Shown piece by piece: positions 1 to 8,048 of a stretch of DNA of 22,732 bases. This DNA comes from an uncultured Caulobacter sp. (lineage in GTDB: Bacteria; Pseudomonadota; Alphaproteobacteria; Caulobacterales; Caulobacteraceae), in assembly GCF_937900395.1 (NCBI RefSeq), contig NZ_CALCDX010000201.1, forward strand, positions 1 to 22,732, written 5' to 3'. The stretch's first letter is position 1; each line of letters opens with the position of its first letter. A program made the translations under genes and the position numbers. Below the pieces are notes generated by a model. It was not told the DNA's origin. It searched no databases and saw only the letters and a list, made by a program, of their open reading frames with translations.

Positions 1-1997
1 TTCGACATGTCGAGGATGTCGTTGATCAGCGCCAGGAGGTGCTGGCCGGACGAGTGGATGTCCTGGCTGTAGCCCTTGTAGCGTTCGTCCCCCAGCGGGC
101 CGAACATCTCGTTCATCATGATCTCGGAGAAGCCGTTGATGGCGTTCAGCGGCGTCCGCAGCTCGTGGGACATGTTGGCCAGGAACTCACTCTTGGCCCG
201 GTTGGCGCCCTCGGCCCTGACCTTCTCGGTCTCGTACTTGCGGGCCAGCTCGGCCAGCTGCTCCTGGCTGCGCTCCAGGCCCGCCACGGCGTTCTGAAGC
301 TGCTCTTCGTTCAGGCGGCGGGACTCTTCCTGGTTCTTGATCGCGGTGATGTCGGCCGCGGTCATGACGAGGCCGCCCTCGGCGGTGCGGCGCTCGCTGA
401 TCTGGATCCAGCGGCCGTCCTGCAATTCGGCCTCCCGCACGCCCTTGGCGCCGTCGGGCGCGGCGTGGTCCTGCTTGATGGCGCGGGCGGCGTGGCGATT
501 GATCTCCGCCCGCGCGGCGCCGGGCTTCAGCAGCTTGGGATCCAGGGAGAAGACGTTGCGGTAATTGCGGTTGCACATCAGCAGCCGCCCGTGGCGGTCC
601 CAGAGGGCGAAGGCCTCGGAGACGCTCTCGATGGCGTCGCGAAGCCGGCTCTCGGCGGCCTGGGCGCGGGCTTGGGCGACCCGCTCCTCGGTAACGTCCA
701 AGGCGACGCCGATGATCCGGGAATAGCCGTCGGCGTCCGCCTTGCCGAAGCCTTGGCCGCGCGCATCGACCCACAGAGAACGCTGACCCTGCGCGGCGGC
801 GGGGACCCGGAACGAGACGTCGAAGGCGCCGTACATCGCCGCGTTGGCCAGGGCCTTTCGGAGCCTGTCGCGATGATCCGGCGCGATGCGGTCCAGAATA
901 TCCTGGCCCGAAACCACGCCGCCGCCGCCCCAGCCGAACATCGCGCCGGTGACGTCCGAGAGGAACACCTCGTCGGCGTTCAGATCCCATTCCCAGATGC
1001 CGCAGCGCGCGGCTTCCACGGCGAGGCGGAAACGCTGTTCGCTATCGATGAATTCGCGCTGGGCCGCCTCGGACTTGCGGCTCTGGATCACCAGCAACAA
1101 GGCCAGGGCGATCCCGGCGGCCAGCGGGATGAGCAGGCTGAGCTCGCTGCTGGCCGGAACGACGTCCTCGTCGGCGCTGGGCGCGGTCGAAACGACCGCC
1201 AGAGCGCCTTCGCCAACCGGCTTGACGGCGACGTCGATCGGCTTGCCGTCGAGGGTTCGGCCTCGCAGGCCGCTCGCGGCGCGGCGCAGCACCTCCGGCT
1301 TCAGCGCGAAGGCTTGCCGGAGCGCCGTCGCGCCTTGGGCCAGACCGCCTCGCGCGACGACGAGCGAGCCGTCGGGGAGGGCGAGGGCGCTGCTTTCGCC
1401 GCGCGCCGGCTCCTCGACCAACCGGGAAGCGTCTCCGCTGGCGATCAGGACGACGCGCGTCGCGCCGAGCGGCGCCAGGGTCGTGACATAAAGCCTGCCG
1501 GAGGTCCCCACCGAGCCGATCCAGACGGTTCGGCCGGACGCCTCGGCCGCGCGGGCCGCCGATTTCCAGTCCGCGCCGTCGTCGCGTCCGGCCACGGCCA
1601 GAACGCCAGCGGGCGCGACTACGGCGACAGCGACGGCTTCGCCGCCGGCGGCGCGCAAGGCGATCTGGGCGGCGTCGGCCGTGGCGTCGGGGTCACGGGC
1701 CAGCAGATCCGCGGCGGCCGAAAGTCCCGCTCTCTGCGCCGCGAGGTTGGTCTCGACCCGGCCGGCGATCAGCCCGGCCGTCGCCGCCAGGCCGGGCGCG
1801 CGCGGCTGCGCCCGGCTTTGGTCTTCGATGCGTTTCAGGCCAAAGGCGGTGTAGAGGGCCAGCAGCAACAGGGCCGACAGGATCGCGATGCGGGCGAAGC
1901 TTTGCGAGGGCGCGCGCGTACGGCTCGCCCGCGAGGCCGCGGGCGCGGTCGGTCCGGCCTTGGCCGTCCCTCCGTGTCTCGCCCTGCCTTTACCCAA
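1..1997 (-). CDS. pleC: PleC-type sensor histidine kinase/phosphatase (3' end outside window)
   Basis: Membrane histidine kinase that in Caulobacter controls the phosphorylation state of DivK and PleD and so the polar cell-fate programme. The protein reads, in order: a basic N-terminus, a first membrane helix (about residues 40-57), a periplasmic domain, a second membrane helix (about 285-305), two PAS-like regions (about 315-560), a coiled stretch, and the HisKA H-box SHELRTPLNAI with its histidine at residue 611 (C. crescentus PleC uses H610). The sequence leaves the window at NDILDMSK, so the ATPase domain is not seen. No ATG fits. I chose a TTG at 1997-1995 because GGAG lies 8 bases before it; GTGs at 2003 and 2031 are alternatives. 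It follows pepN on the same strand after about 150 bases, so it probably has its own promoter. Identification rests on recalled PleC sequence, H-box position and pepN neighbour. Confidence 0.9.
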   Translation of the reverse strand, partial: MGKGRARHGGTAKAGPTAPAASRASRTRAPSQSFARIAILSALLLLALYTAFGLKRIEDQSRAQPRAPGLAATAGLIAGRVETNLAAQRAGLSAAADLLARDPDATADAAQIALRAAGGEAVAVAVVAPAGVLAVAGRDDGADWKSAARAAEASGRTVWIGSVGTSGRLYVTTLAPLGATRVVLIASGDASRLVEEPARGESSALALPDGSLVVARGGLAQGATALRQAFALKPEVLRRAASGLRGRTLDGKPIDVAVKPVGEGALAVVSTAPSADEDVVPASSELSLLIPLAAGIALALLLVIQSRKSEAAQREFIDSEQRFRLAVEAARCGIWEWDLNADEVFLSDVTGAMFGWGGGGVVSGQDILDRIAPDHRDRLRKALANAAMYGAFDVSFRVPAAAQGQRSLWVDARGQGFGKADADGYSRIIGVALDVTEERVAQARAQAAESRLRDAIESVSEAFALWDRHGRLLMCNRNYRNVFSLDPKLLKPGAARAEINRHAARAIKQDHAAPDGAKGVREAELQDGRWIQISERRTAEGGLVMTAADITAIKNQEESRRLNEEQLQNAVAGLERSQEQLAELARKYETEKVRAEGANRAKSEFLANMSHELRTPLNAINGFSEIMMNEMFGPLGDERYKGYSQDIHSSGQHLLALINDILDMS

Positions 1998-2084
1998 ACG
2001 CACGACTCCCGTGGAACACCCCCGGCGAGTCACTTCGCCAGAAGGTGAATCTAACTTACGGGCCGCATCGACGTCACCGCAGAA

Positions 2085-2091
2085 CCGTCAA
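2085..2091 (-). promoter_or_regulatory. Possible -35 element of the pleC promoter
   Basis: The minus strand reads TTGACGG here, a full match to the Caulobacter housekeeping -35 consensus TTGACGS, about 90 bases before the chosen pleC start. No convincing -10 element (GCTANAWC) follows at the usual distance, so this is only a suggestion. A CcrM methylation site (GAATC at 2047-2051) lies between it and the gene. Confidence 0.25.
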
Positions 2092-2147
2092 ATCCGCGCG
2101 GATGGGCGTATTAGTCGCAATGAACTGGGATCCCAGCGTTCTTCGAC

Positions 2148-4739
2148 CTAGGCCAAGGACTTGGTGACCAGCTCCAGAACATTCTTGGACAGGTCCGGAT
2201 GCGCCGCGATGCGTTCGAGTTCTTGTCGCATCAGCGCGCCGAGTTCCGGCTTGTACCGCCGCCAGGCGCCCAGGGGCTCGATCAGCCGCGCCGCCGTCAT
2301 CGGGTTGAACGCATCGACCGACAAGATCTGGTCCGCCAGGAACCGGTAGCCGGCCCCGCTGGGATCGTGGAAGCGGGCGGGATTGAAGTGGGCGAAGGTC
2401 GAGACCAGGGCGCGCAGGCGATTGGGATTGGTCGGCTCGAAATCGGCGTTCTTGGTCAGGCCGATCACGCGATCCAGGGCGTCGGGGTTAGGATCGCGCG
2501 CCTGGGCGGCGAACCATTTGTCCATCACCAGGGGCTCGTTCCGCCAGGCCTGATGGAAGTGGGCGACGGCGCTGTCGCGCGTGGGACCGCCCACCGAGAT
2601 CAAGGCGTTCAGGCCGCTGATCATGTCGGTCATATTGCGCGCGGCCTCGTAGCGGCCGGTCAGGCGCGCCAGGTTGTCCGCGTGCGGGTCGGCCGAAAGC
2701 ATGTCCGCGCACGCGGCGCCGAGGGCGCGGCGACCCGCGGCCTGAGCGTCGGGCGAGAACTCGCCTTCGTTCTGCATCTCGCCGAACAGCCGGCGAAGCA
2801 GATCGCCCAGGTGGACGGCGATGCGGGTGCGCAGGGCGTCGCGCGCGTCATGCAGAGCCTGCGGATCTGTAGGCTCGGAGATCAGCGCCAGGTCCGGCTC
2901 CGAAGGCAGGGCCAGCAGCAGCGCCTTGAAGGCGGGTTCGGACGCGTCGTCGACCAGCGCGCGGCCCAGGCCCTCGGCGTAGCGTTCCTCGCCGACCTCG
3001 TCGGGCGCGCCGGCGGCTCGGCTCAGGATCAGGTCGCGCGCCAGGGTCTGGCCCGCTTCCCACCGGTTGAAGAGGTCAGTGTCCGAGGCCAGCAGCACAT
3101 AACGGTCGGACGGCCGAGCATCGGTCTTCAGGTTCACCGGCGCCGAGAAGTTGCGAAGGGCCGAGAGAACCGGCGGCTTGGGCACCCCCTCCCAGCGCAC
3201 GGTCATGGCGTCCTGATCCAGCACCACCACCTCGGTGTCGCGCAGCGCTTCGCCGTCATACGACAGCAGGCCGATGGCGATGGGGATCGGCAGGGCCTTC
3301 TTGGTGGGCTGGCCGGGCGTGGGCGCGGTCGACTGGCGCAGGCTCAGCGTCAGCACTTGGGCGTCGGCGTCGTAGTCGCTGGCGATGGTCACCGTCGGCG
3401 TGCCGGCCTGCTCATACCAGGCGAAGAAGTTCGACAGGTCGCGGCCGGACGCTTCGGCGAAGCAGGCGATGAACGCTTCGACGGTCGTCGCCTGGCCATC
3501 GTGCCGGTCGAAGTACAGGTCACAGCCCTTCCGGAACGCTTCCGCGCCCAGCAGGGTCTTCAGCATCCGAATGATCTCGGAGCCCTTCTCGTAGATCGTC
3601 GCGGTGTAGAAGTTGTCGATCTTCAGATAGCTGGACGGGCGCACGGGGTGGGCCAGCGGACCGGCGTCCTCCGCGAACTGCCGGGCGCGCAGAACCCTGA
3701 CATCCTTGATCCGTTGCACGGCCGCCCCGCGCATGTCGGCGCTGAAGCTCTGGTCGCGGAAGACGGTGAAGCCTTCCTTCAGGCATAGCTGGAACCAGTC
3801 GCGGCAGGTGATGCGGTTGCCGGTCCAGTTGTGGAAGTATTCGTGGGCGACCACGGCCTCGATCCGCTCGTAGTCGGCGTCGGTGGCGGTCTGCGGGTCG
3901 GCCAGCAGCAAGGAGCTGTTGAAGATGTTCAGCCCCTTGTTCTCCATGGCCCCGAAATTGAAGTCGCGGACGGCGACGATCATGAAGAGGTCGAGGTCGT
4001 ACTCGCGGCCGAACGCCTCCTCGTCCCACTTCATCGCGCGCTTGAGGCTGTCCAGAGCATAGGTGGCGCGCGAGGCCTGGCCAGGATCGACGAAGATCTT
4101 CAGCGCCACCTCGCGACCGCTCATGGTCACGAAGCTGTCGGTCACCACGTCAAGGTCGCCCGCCACCAGGGCGAACAGGTACGAGGGCTTGGGGAAGGGA
4201 TCGACCCACTCGGCGAAGTGTCGCGAGCCTTCCAGCGTCCCCTGGTCGACCAGGTTGCCGTTGCTCAGCAGGTGCGGCAGGCCGCCGTCGGCCTCGATCC
4301 GCACGCTGAAACGGCTCAACACGTCCGGGCGGTCGGGGAAGTAGGTGATGGTCCGGAAGCCCTCGGCCTCGCATTGCGTGCAGAAGCGACCGCCGGACAT
4401 GTAGAGGCCGGTCAGGGCCTTGTTGGCCAGCGGATCGATCTCGACCTCGGTCGTCAGGACGAACTGGTCAGGGACTTCGTGGACGGTCAGATGCTCGGCG
4501 TCGGCGACGTACTGATTGGCGCTCAGCGCCTGCCCGTCGATGGCGATCGACAGCAGCTTCAGACGCTCGCCGTTCAGCGTCAGCGCCTCGCCGGGCGCGC
4601 CGATGCGGCGCACGGCCAGCTCGGCTCGGACCCGGGTCGCGGATGGATGCAGGTCGAAGACCAGCCGCGTGGTCTCGATCGCAAACGGGAAGGGGCTGTA
4701 ATCGGCGAGCCGGATCGGCTGAGGCGTATCGGTGCGCAT
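2148..4739 (-). CDS. pepN: Aminopeptidase N (M1 family zinc metallopeptidase)
   Basis: Cytoplasmic zinc exopeptidase that removes N-terminal residues from peptides. The 863-residue product has the usual length of the bacterial PepN branch. Visible signatures are the substrate-binding GAMEN motif (263-267) followed by KGLNIFN, the zinc motif HEYFH (H299, E300, H303) and the third ligand E322 in LKEGF; these sit within two residues of the corresponding E. coli PepN positions. The C-terminal half fits the PepN-type helical domain. There is no signal peptide. The start is the ATG at 4739; AAAGG lies only a few bases before it, so the ribosome binding site is weak or too close. It lies 48 bases after the hypothetical gene upstream and may be co-transcribed with it. 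Confidence 0.95.
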   Translation of the reverse strand: MRTDTPQPIRLADYSPFPFAIETTRLVFDLHPSATRVRAELAVRRIGAPGEALTLNGERLKLLSIAIDGQALSANQYVADAEHLTVHEVPDQFVLTTEVEIDPLANKALTGLYMSGGRFCTQCEAEGFRTITYFPDRPDVLSRFSVRIEADGGLPHLLSNGNLVDQGTLEGSRHFAEWVDPFPKPSYLFALVAGDLDVVTDSFVTMSGREVALKIFVDPGQASRATYALDSLKRAMKWDEEAFGREYDLDLFMIVAVRDFNFGAMENKGLNIFNSSLLLADPQTATDADYERIEAVVAHEYFHNWTGNRITCRDWFQLCLKEGFTVFRDQSFSADMRGAAVQRIKDVRVLRARQFAEDAGPLAHPVRPSSYLKIDNFYTATIYEKGSEIIRMLKTLLGAEAFRKGCDLYFDRHDGQATTVEAFIACFAEASGRDLSNFFAWYEQAGTPTVTIASDYDADAQVLTLSLRQSTAPTPGQPTKKALPIPIAIGLLSYDGEALRDTEVVVLDQDAMTVRWEGVPKPPVLSALRNFSAPVNLKTDARPSDRYVLLASDTDLFNRWEAGQTLARDLILSRAAGAPDEVGEERYAEGLGRALVDDASEPAFKALLLALPSEPDLALISEPTDPQALHDARDALRTRIAVHLGDLLRRLFGEMQNEGEFSPDAQAAGRRALGAACADMLSADPHADNLARLTGRYEAARNMTDMISGLNALISVGGPTRDSAVAHFHQAWRNEPLVMDKWFAAQARDPNPDALDRVIGLTKNADFEPTNPNRLRALVSTFAHFNPARFHDPSGAGYRFLADQILSVDAFNPMTAARLIEPLGAWRRYKPELGALMRQELERIAAHPDLSKNVLELVTKSLA

Positions 4740-4787
4740 GGCCTTTAGCTAAGCCCGCCGGAACGTTTGCGCCAGCGCCGGGCGCAA

Positions 4788-5594
4788 TTACTTGGGACGT
4801 CCCCGCAGGAAATGCGTCGGAACGACGCTGTCCGGGGAGTCTGGCGCCGGCGTGGGGGTGGCGCGGCGCGGCGCGGGCGTAAAGGCCTGGGCGCGCGGGC
4901 GAAGGTTCAGTTCGCGTTCGAGCGCGGCCATGCGTTCTGAAAGCGAGGGCGCCTTGAAGTCCTGCGGCGTCGGCGGAGGTGTAACCGGTGTCACCGCCGC
5001 CGGGGGCCGCGCCGGCGGGGCTTCGGCGGCGGCGGGCGTGGATTTCAGCTTGGCGAGGGCCGCTTCGTCGCCGTGCAGGTCCCGCAGTTCCAGTTCCAGC
5101 GTCGCCGCGCGGCGGGCCAGGCCGCGCAGCACCTCGGGCGTCGCCGCGTCGTTGGCGATCAGGGTGATAAGGTCCTGGATCAGAGCGCGCATCTTCGGCG
5201 CGGCGGCGATCATTCGCGCCTGGGACTCGATGCGGGCGGGGTCTCGGTCGTATTCCGATCGCGGCACGCGCCATCCGCCCCAGTCCTGGGGATCGGTATA
5301 CACGATCGGGTATGTGCCGGGGATCGGATGGCGCGGGGTCTCGTCGCGGTCCCGCCAGCGATTGGGGCCGCGCGCCACGCGCCAGTTCTCCTGGCTTGGC
5401 GGGTCTGGAGCGTCTCGGGGATCGGCGGTCAATTCGAACGCATGAAACATGCGGCCGAGGCCGACGTCGTAGGTCACGCGAACCGGTTCAGTCAAACCAC
5501 CGACCCATGCGGGTACGACGCGCTCGACGGTCGCCCAGGCGCCGACGCTATCTACCCATACACGCTGGTTTTTCTTGAAGTGAGCCTTGGCCAT
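4788..5594 (-). CDS. Conserved hypothetical protein with SH3-like N-terminus and Pro-rich tail
   Basis: Function unknown. From the chosen start the protein has 268 residues. The first 60 (KKNQRVWVDSVGAWATV onward) are rich in beta-prone residues and look like a small SH3/KOW-like barrel. A middle region (about 110-190) is helical and charged, with LELELRDLHGDEAALAKL suggesting a short coiled coil. The tail is Pro/Ala-rich and ends in a basic segment. There is no signal peptide or membrane helix, so it should be cytoplasmic. Two starts are possible: ATG at 5624 and ATG at 5594. I prefer the second because MAKAHFKK is a natural beginning and neither has a strong ribosome binding site. It precedes pepN on the same strand. 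Confidence 0.7.
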   Translation of the reverse strand: MAKAHFKKNQRVWVDSVGAWATVERVVPAWVGGLTEPVRVTYDVGLGRMFHAFELTADPRDAPDPPSQENWRVARGPNRWRDRDETPRHPIPGTYPIVYTDPQDWGGWRVPRSEYDRDPARIESQARMIAAAPKMRALIQDLITLIANDAATPEVLRGLARRAATLELELRDLHGDEAALAKLKSTPAAAEAPPARPPAAVTPVTPPPTPQDFKAPSLSERMAALERELNLRPRAQAFTPAPRRATPTPAPDSPDSVVPTHFLRGRPK

Positions 5595-5911
5595 GGCTTT
5601 CGGAGAATCGCGTTCTGCGAGCATGGCTTATCGATGCGCATACTGTAAGAGCAAATATTTCCCCAAGTAGCGCGAGCAGCTCAACCTTTGGTGCATTTAT
5701 ACAACCGTATAACGACTTGTCTAACCTTGCCGGACTGAGTTTACCGCTCGTTTCTTGTCCAAAGGCGCAGAATCGACGGCGTTGGAATCTGCGTACCGTG
5801 GCTTCTAAGGCGGGCGTGGTGTCCGCGGTCGGACCCCTCCGACGGTTGCGCTTGACAGTCATGGCCGAAATAGCGGCCAAGTTTCGACTTGGACGATGGG
5901 AGCTGGTCGGG
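5595..5911. other. Divergent intergenic region, no gene seen
   Basis: About 317 bases between two divergently transcribed genes. It contains a locally AT-rich patch (about 5650-5720) unlike its surroundings, an inverted repeat at 5697-5712, a small hairpin GTCGGA-CCCC-TCCGAC (5828-5843) and a TTGACA hexamer (5852-5857) with no good -10 partner. An ATG at 5861 extends the downstream protease in frame but lacks a ribosome binding site. I see no RNA gene or coding sequence. Promoters for both flanking genes should lie here. Confidence 0.5.
5697..5712. promoter_or_regulatory. Inverted repeat, candidate operator
   Basis: TTATAC-aacc-GTATAA: perfect 6-base arms with a 4-base spacer in the AT-rich part of a divergent promoter region. 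The position suits a repressor or activator site serving one or both neighbours. The regulator is not known. Confidence 0.3.
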
Positions 5912-6823
5912 ATGGACGGTCAACGGGGGCTGGAGGTCGGGCGCGAGCGGGTGCTGCACCCTGGGCCTTTGCGTTGGCTGCGCTCCTTCGGCTGGATGGC
6001 CGTGCTCTTCGTGATCTTCGCGATCGTCTACGCCGGCGCCCAGGCCGTCGGAAATCCCCTGTTCCAGGGTGGCGGTCGCGCGTTGGAGGTGCTGGAAGTC
6101 ACGGCCATCTGCCTTGCTGGTCTTGGTCTCTACGCGCTGATCGTCCGGCTCGCCGAAGGGCGTTGGCCCGAGGAGTTGAGCCTGAAGCCGGCGCCATTGG
6201 ACCTGGTTCTGGGCCTGCTGATCGGCGCCCTGATGCTGAGCGCCGCGGTCGGCGGCCTGTATGTGCTGGGCGTCTACGAGATCAGCGGTCCGCGCGAGGC
6301 CTCGCCCTGGGGCACGATCGCCATGGCGGTCGAATCCGGTGTGATGGAGGAGCTGCTGATGCGCGCGATCGTTCTGCGTCTACTGATGCGGGCCTTCGGG
6401 ATCTGGCCGGCCTTGGCGCTGCAGGCCCTGCTGTTTGGCGCGCTGCACCTGGCCAATCCCAACGCCACCCTGACCGCCGCCGTCGCCATCGCCATCGAGG
6501 CTGGCCTGATGCTGGCGGGCTTCTACCTGCTGACGGGGCGCCTATGGATGTCGATCGGCGTTCACGCCGCCTGGAACTTCACCCAGGGTTGGATCTGGGG
6601 CGCGTCGGTGTCGGGCATTCCGGTCAAGGAGAGCTGGCTGGTCAGCACGCCCAAGCCGGGCGCGCCAGAGTTCCTAAGCGGCGGGGCCTTCGGACCCGAA
6701 GCGTCGCTGCCGGCGATGGTGGTCGGGACCTCGGTCGCCGTCGTGGTGCTGTGGAAGGCGTGGCGCAAGGGCATGTTCCAGGCGCGCCCGGACGCGGCGC
6801 CGGAGGCCTCTGTCGCGGCCTGA
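5912..6823 (+). CDS. CPBP family intramembrane metalloprotease
   Basis: Polytopic membrane protein of the CAAX protease/bacteriocin-processing (CPBP, Abi) family, with 303 residues from the chosen start. Numbered from that start, the family motifs are EELLMR (E146, E147, R151), FGALH (F175, H179) and HAAWN (H218, N222), the expected glutamate, histidine and asparagine set for zinc binding and catalysis inside the membrane. Several hydrophobic segments run from about residue 28 to the last one near 285. The ATG at 5912 was chosen because GGGAG lies 8 bases upstream (5899-5903); an in-frame ATG at 5861 has no such site. Substrate unknown. It stands alone between a divergent hypothetical gene and the dehydrogenase pair. 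Confidence 0.85.
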   Translation: MDGQRGLEVGRERVLHPGPLRWLRSFGWMAVLFVIFAIVYAGAQAVGNPLFQGGGRALEVLEVTAICLAGLGLYALIVRLAEGRWPEELSLKPAPLDLVLGLLIGALMLSAAVGGLYVLGVYEISGPREASPWGTIAMAVESGVMEELLMRAIVLRLLMRAFGIWPALALQALLFGALHLANPNATLTAAVAIAIEAGLMLAGFYLLTGRLWMSIGVHAAWNFTQGWIWGASVSGIPVKESWLVSTPKPGAPEFLSGGAFGPEASLPAMVVGTSVAVVVLWKAWRKGMFQARPDAAPEASVAA

Positions 6824-6857
6824 ATTTCTTGACGCCGGGGCAGGCTTTCCCTTCGCG

Positions 6858-6870
6858 TGAACGTCGTTCA
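6858..6870. promoter_or_regulatory. Palindrome upstream of acyl-CoA dehydrogenase pair
   Basis: TGAACG-T-CGTTCA, perfect 6-base arms around one central base, 48 bases before the dehydrogenase start. The size and symmetry suit a TetR-type regulator of the kind that often controls acyl-CoA metabolism genes; the regulator is inferred, not identified. A TTGACGC hexamer (6829-6835) matching the Caulobacter -35 lies just upstream. Confidence 0.35.
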
Positions 6871-6917
6871 GTGTGCTCCCGAGGCCGGCCGAAAGAGCCC
6901 GGTCCAGGGAGGATCCA

Positions 6918-8033
6918 GTGGATTTCGACTATTCGGACGACCAGAAGTTCCTGAAGGACGAGGCGCGCAAATTCCTCGCCGCCCATTGTGACGTCGCCGT
7001 AGTGCGCGGGGTGCTCGACAACGCCGAGTGCGCCTTTGACGAGAAGCTGTGGAAGGGCGTGGCCGAGCAGGGCTGGCTGGGCGCCTGCATTCCCGAAGAG
7101 TTCGGCGGCCTGGGGCTGGGCCGCGTCGAGCTCTGCGCTATCGCCGAGGAGCTGGGCCGCGCCGTCGCGCCGATCCCGTTCGCCTCGACCGTCTATGTCC
7201 TCGCCGAAGGGATCATGGCCTTCGGCTCCGACGCTCAGAAGGCGTCGATCCTGCCGCGCGTCGCCGCCGGTGAGCTGATCGGCTGCCTGGCGAGCTCGGA
7301 GGGGCCCGGTGTGGTCGGTCCCGCCAGCCTGCAGTGTCGCGTCGAGGGCGGAAAACTCTCCGGAACCAAGATTCCGGTCACCGATGGCGACGTCGCGGGC
7401 GTCGCCTTGGTGCTGGCCAGCGAGGGCGGCCGTCCTGGCCTGTTCCTGGTCGACCTGACCGGTGCGGGCGTGACGCGTGAAACCCTGAAGAGCCTCGATC
7501 CCACCCGCAGCGTCGCCAAGCTGACCTTCGCCGGCGCGGCCGCCGAGCGGATCGGCGACGCGGGCGCGGGCTTCGAGATCGTCCAGGCGATCCTGGATCG
7601 CGCCGCCGTCTTGCTGGCCTTTGAGCAACTGGGCGGCGCCGATCGCTGCCTGGAGATGGCTCGCGAATACGCGCTGGGCCGCTACGCCTTCGGTCGCGTG
7701 ATCGCCGGCTACCAGGCCATCAAGCACAAGCTGGCCGACATGTACGTCAAGAACGAGGTCGCCCGCTCCAACGCCTATTACGGCGCCTGGGCCCTGAACG
7801 ACGACGCGCCCGAGCTGCCGATCGCGGCCTCGGCGGCGCGCATCGCCGCGTCTGAGGCCTTCTGGTTCGCCAGCAAGGAGAACATCCAGGTGCACGGCGG
7901 CATGGGCTTCACCTGGGACGTCGACTGCCACCTCTACTACCGCCGCTCGCGGCAGCTCAGCCTGGTCGCCGGCGCGCCCAAGGTCTGGAAGGAGCGGCTG
8001 GTCAGCCAGCTCGAACAGAAGAACGCAGCCTAA
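6918..8033 (+). CDS. Acyl-CoA dehydrogenase family protein (first of a pair)
   Basis: Flavin-dependent alpha,beta-desaturation of an acyl-CoA is the family reaction. The 371-residue product shows the N-terminal helical domain (DYSDDQKFLKDEARKFL), the middle beta domain with CLASSEGPGV (equivalent to the FAD/substrate loop) and the C-terminal helical domain with RYAFGRVIAGYQAIKHKLADM and QVHGGMGFTWDVDCHLYYRR. The last motif lacks the GGT(S/D)E sequence seen in the partner. The start is a GTG at 6918 preceded by GGGAGG five bases upstream; an earlier in-frame ATG at 6873 lacks this. The next gene begins 15 bases after its stop, so the two are an operon and probably form a heteromeric enzyme. 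The natural substrate cannot be told from sequence. Confidence 0.88.
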   Translation: MDFDYSDDQKFLKDEARKFLAAHCDVAVVRGVLDNAECAFDEKLWKGVAEQGWLGACIPEEFGGLGLGRVELCAIAEELGRAVAPIPFASTVYVLAEGIMAFGSDAQKASILPRVAAGELIGCLASSEGPGVVGPASLQCRVEGGKLSGTKIPVTDGDVAGVALVLASEGGRPGLFLVDLTGAGVTRETLKSLDPTRSVAKLTFAGAAAERIGDAGAGFEIVQAILDRAAVLLAFEQLGGADRCLEMAREYALGRYAFGRVIAGYQAIKHKLADMYVKNEVARSNAYYGAWALNDDAPELPIAASAARIAASEAFWFASKENIQVHGGMGFTWDVDCHLYYRRSRQLSLVAGAPKVWKERLVSQLEQKNAA

Positions 8034-8048
8034 GGGAGGAACAGGATC

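Noticed and set aside
39..2048. Long open frame of 669 codons on the plus strand
   Set aside because: It is antisense to pleC and exists because high-GC third positions suppress stops; its translation is low-complexity Gly/Ala/Arg/Val with no domain.
1998..2147. CtrA binding site (TTAA-N7-TTAA) sought upstream of pleC
   Set aside because: No pair of TTAA half-sites at the right spacing is present.
5073..5648. Plus-strand open frame over the hypothetical gene
   Set aside because: Overlaps the better-supported minus-strand gene and reads as biased low-complexity sequence.
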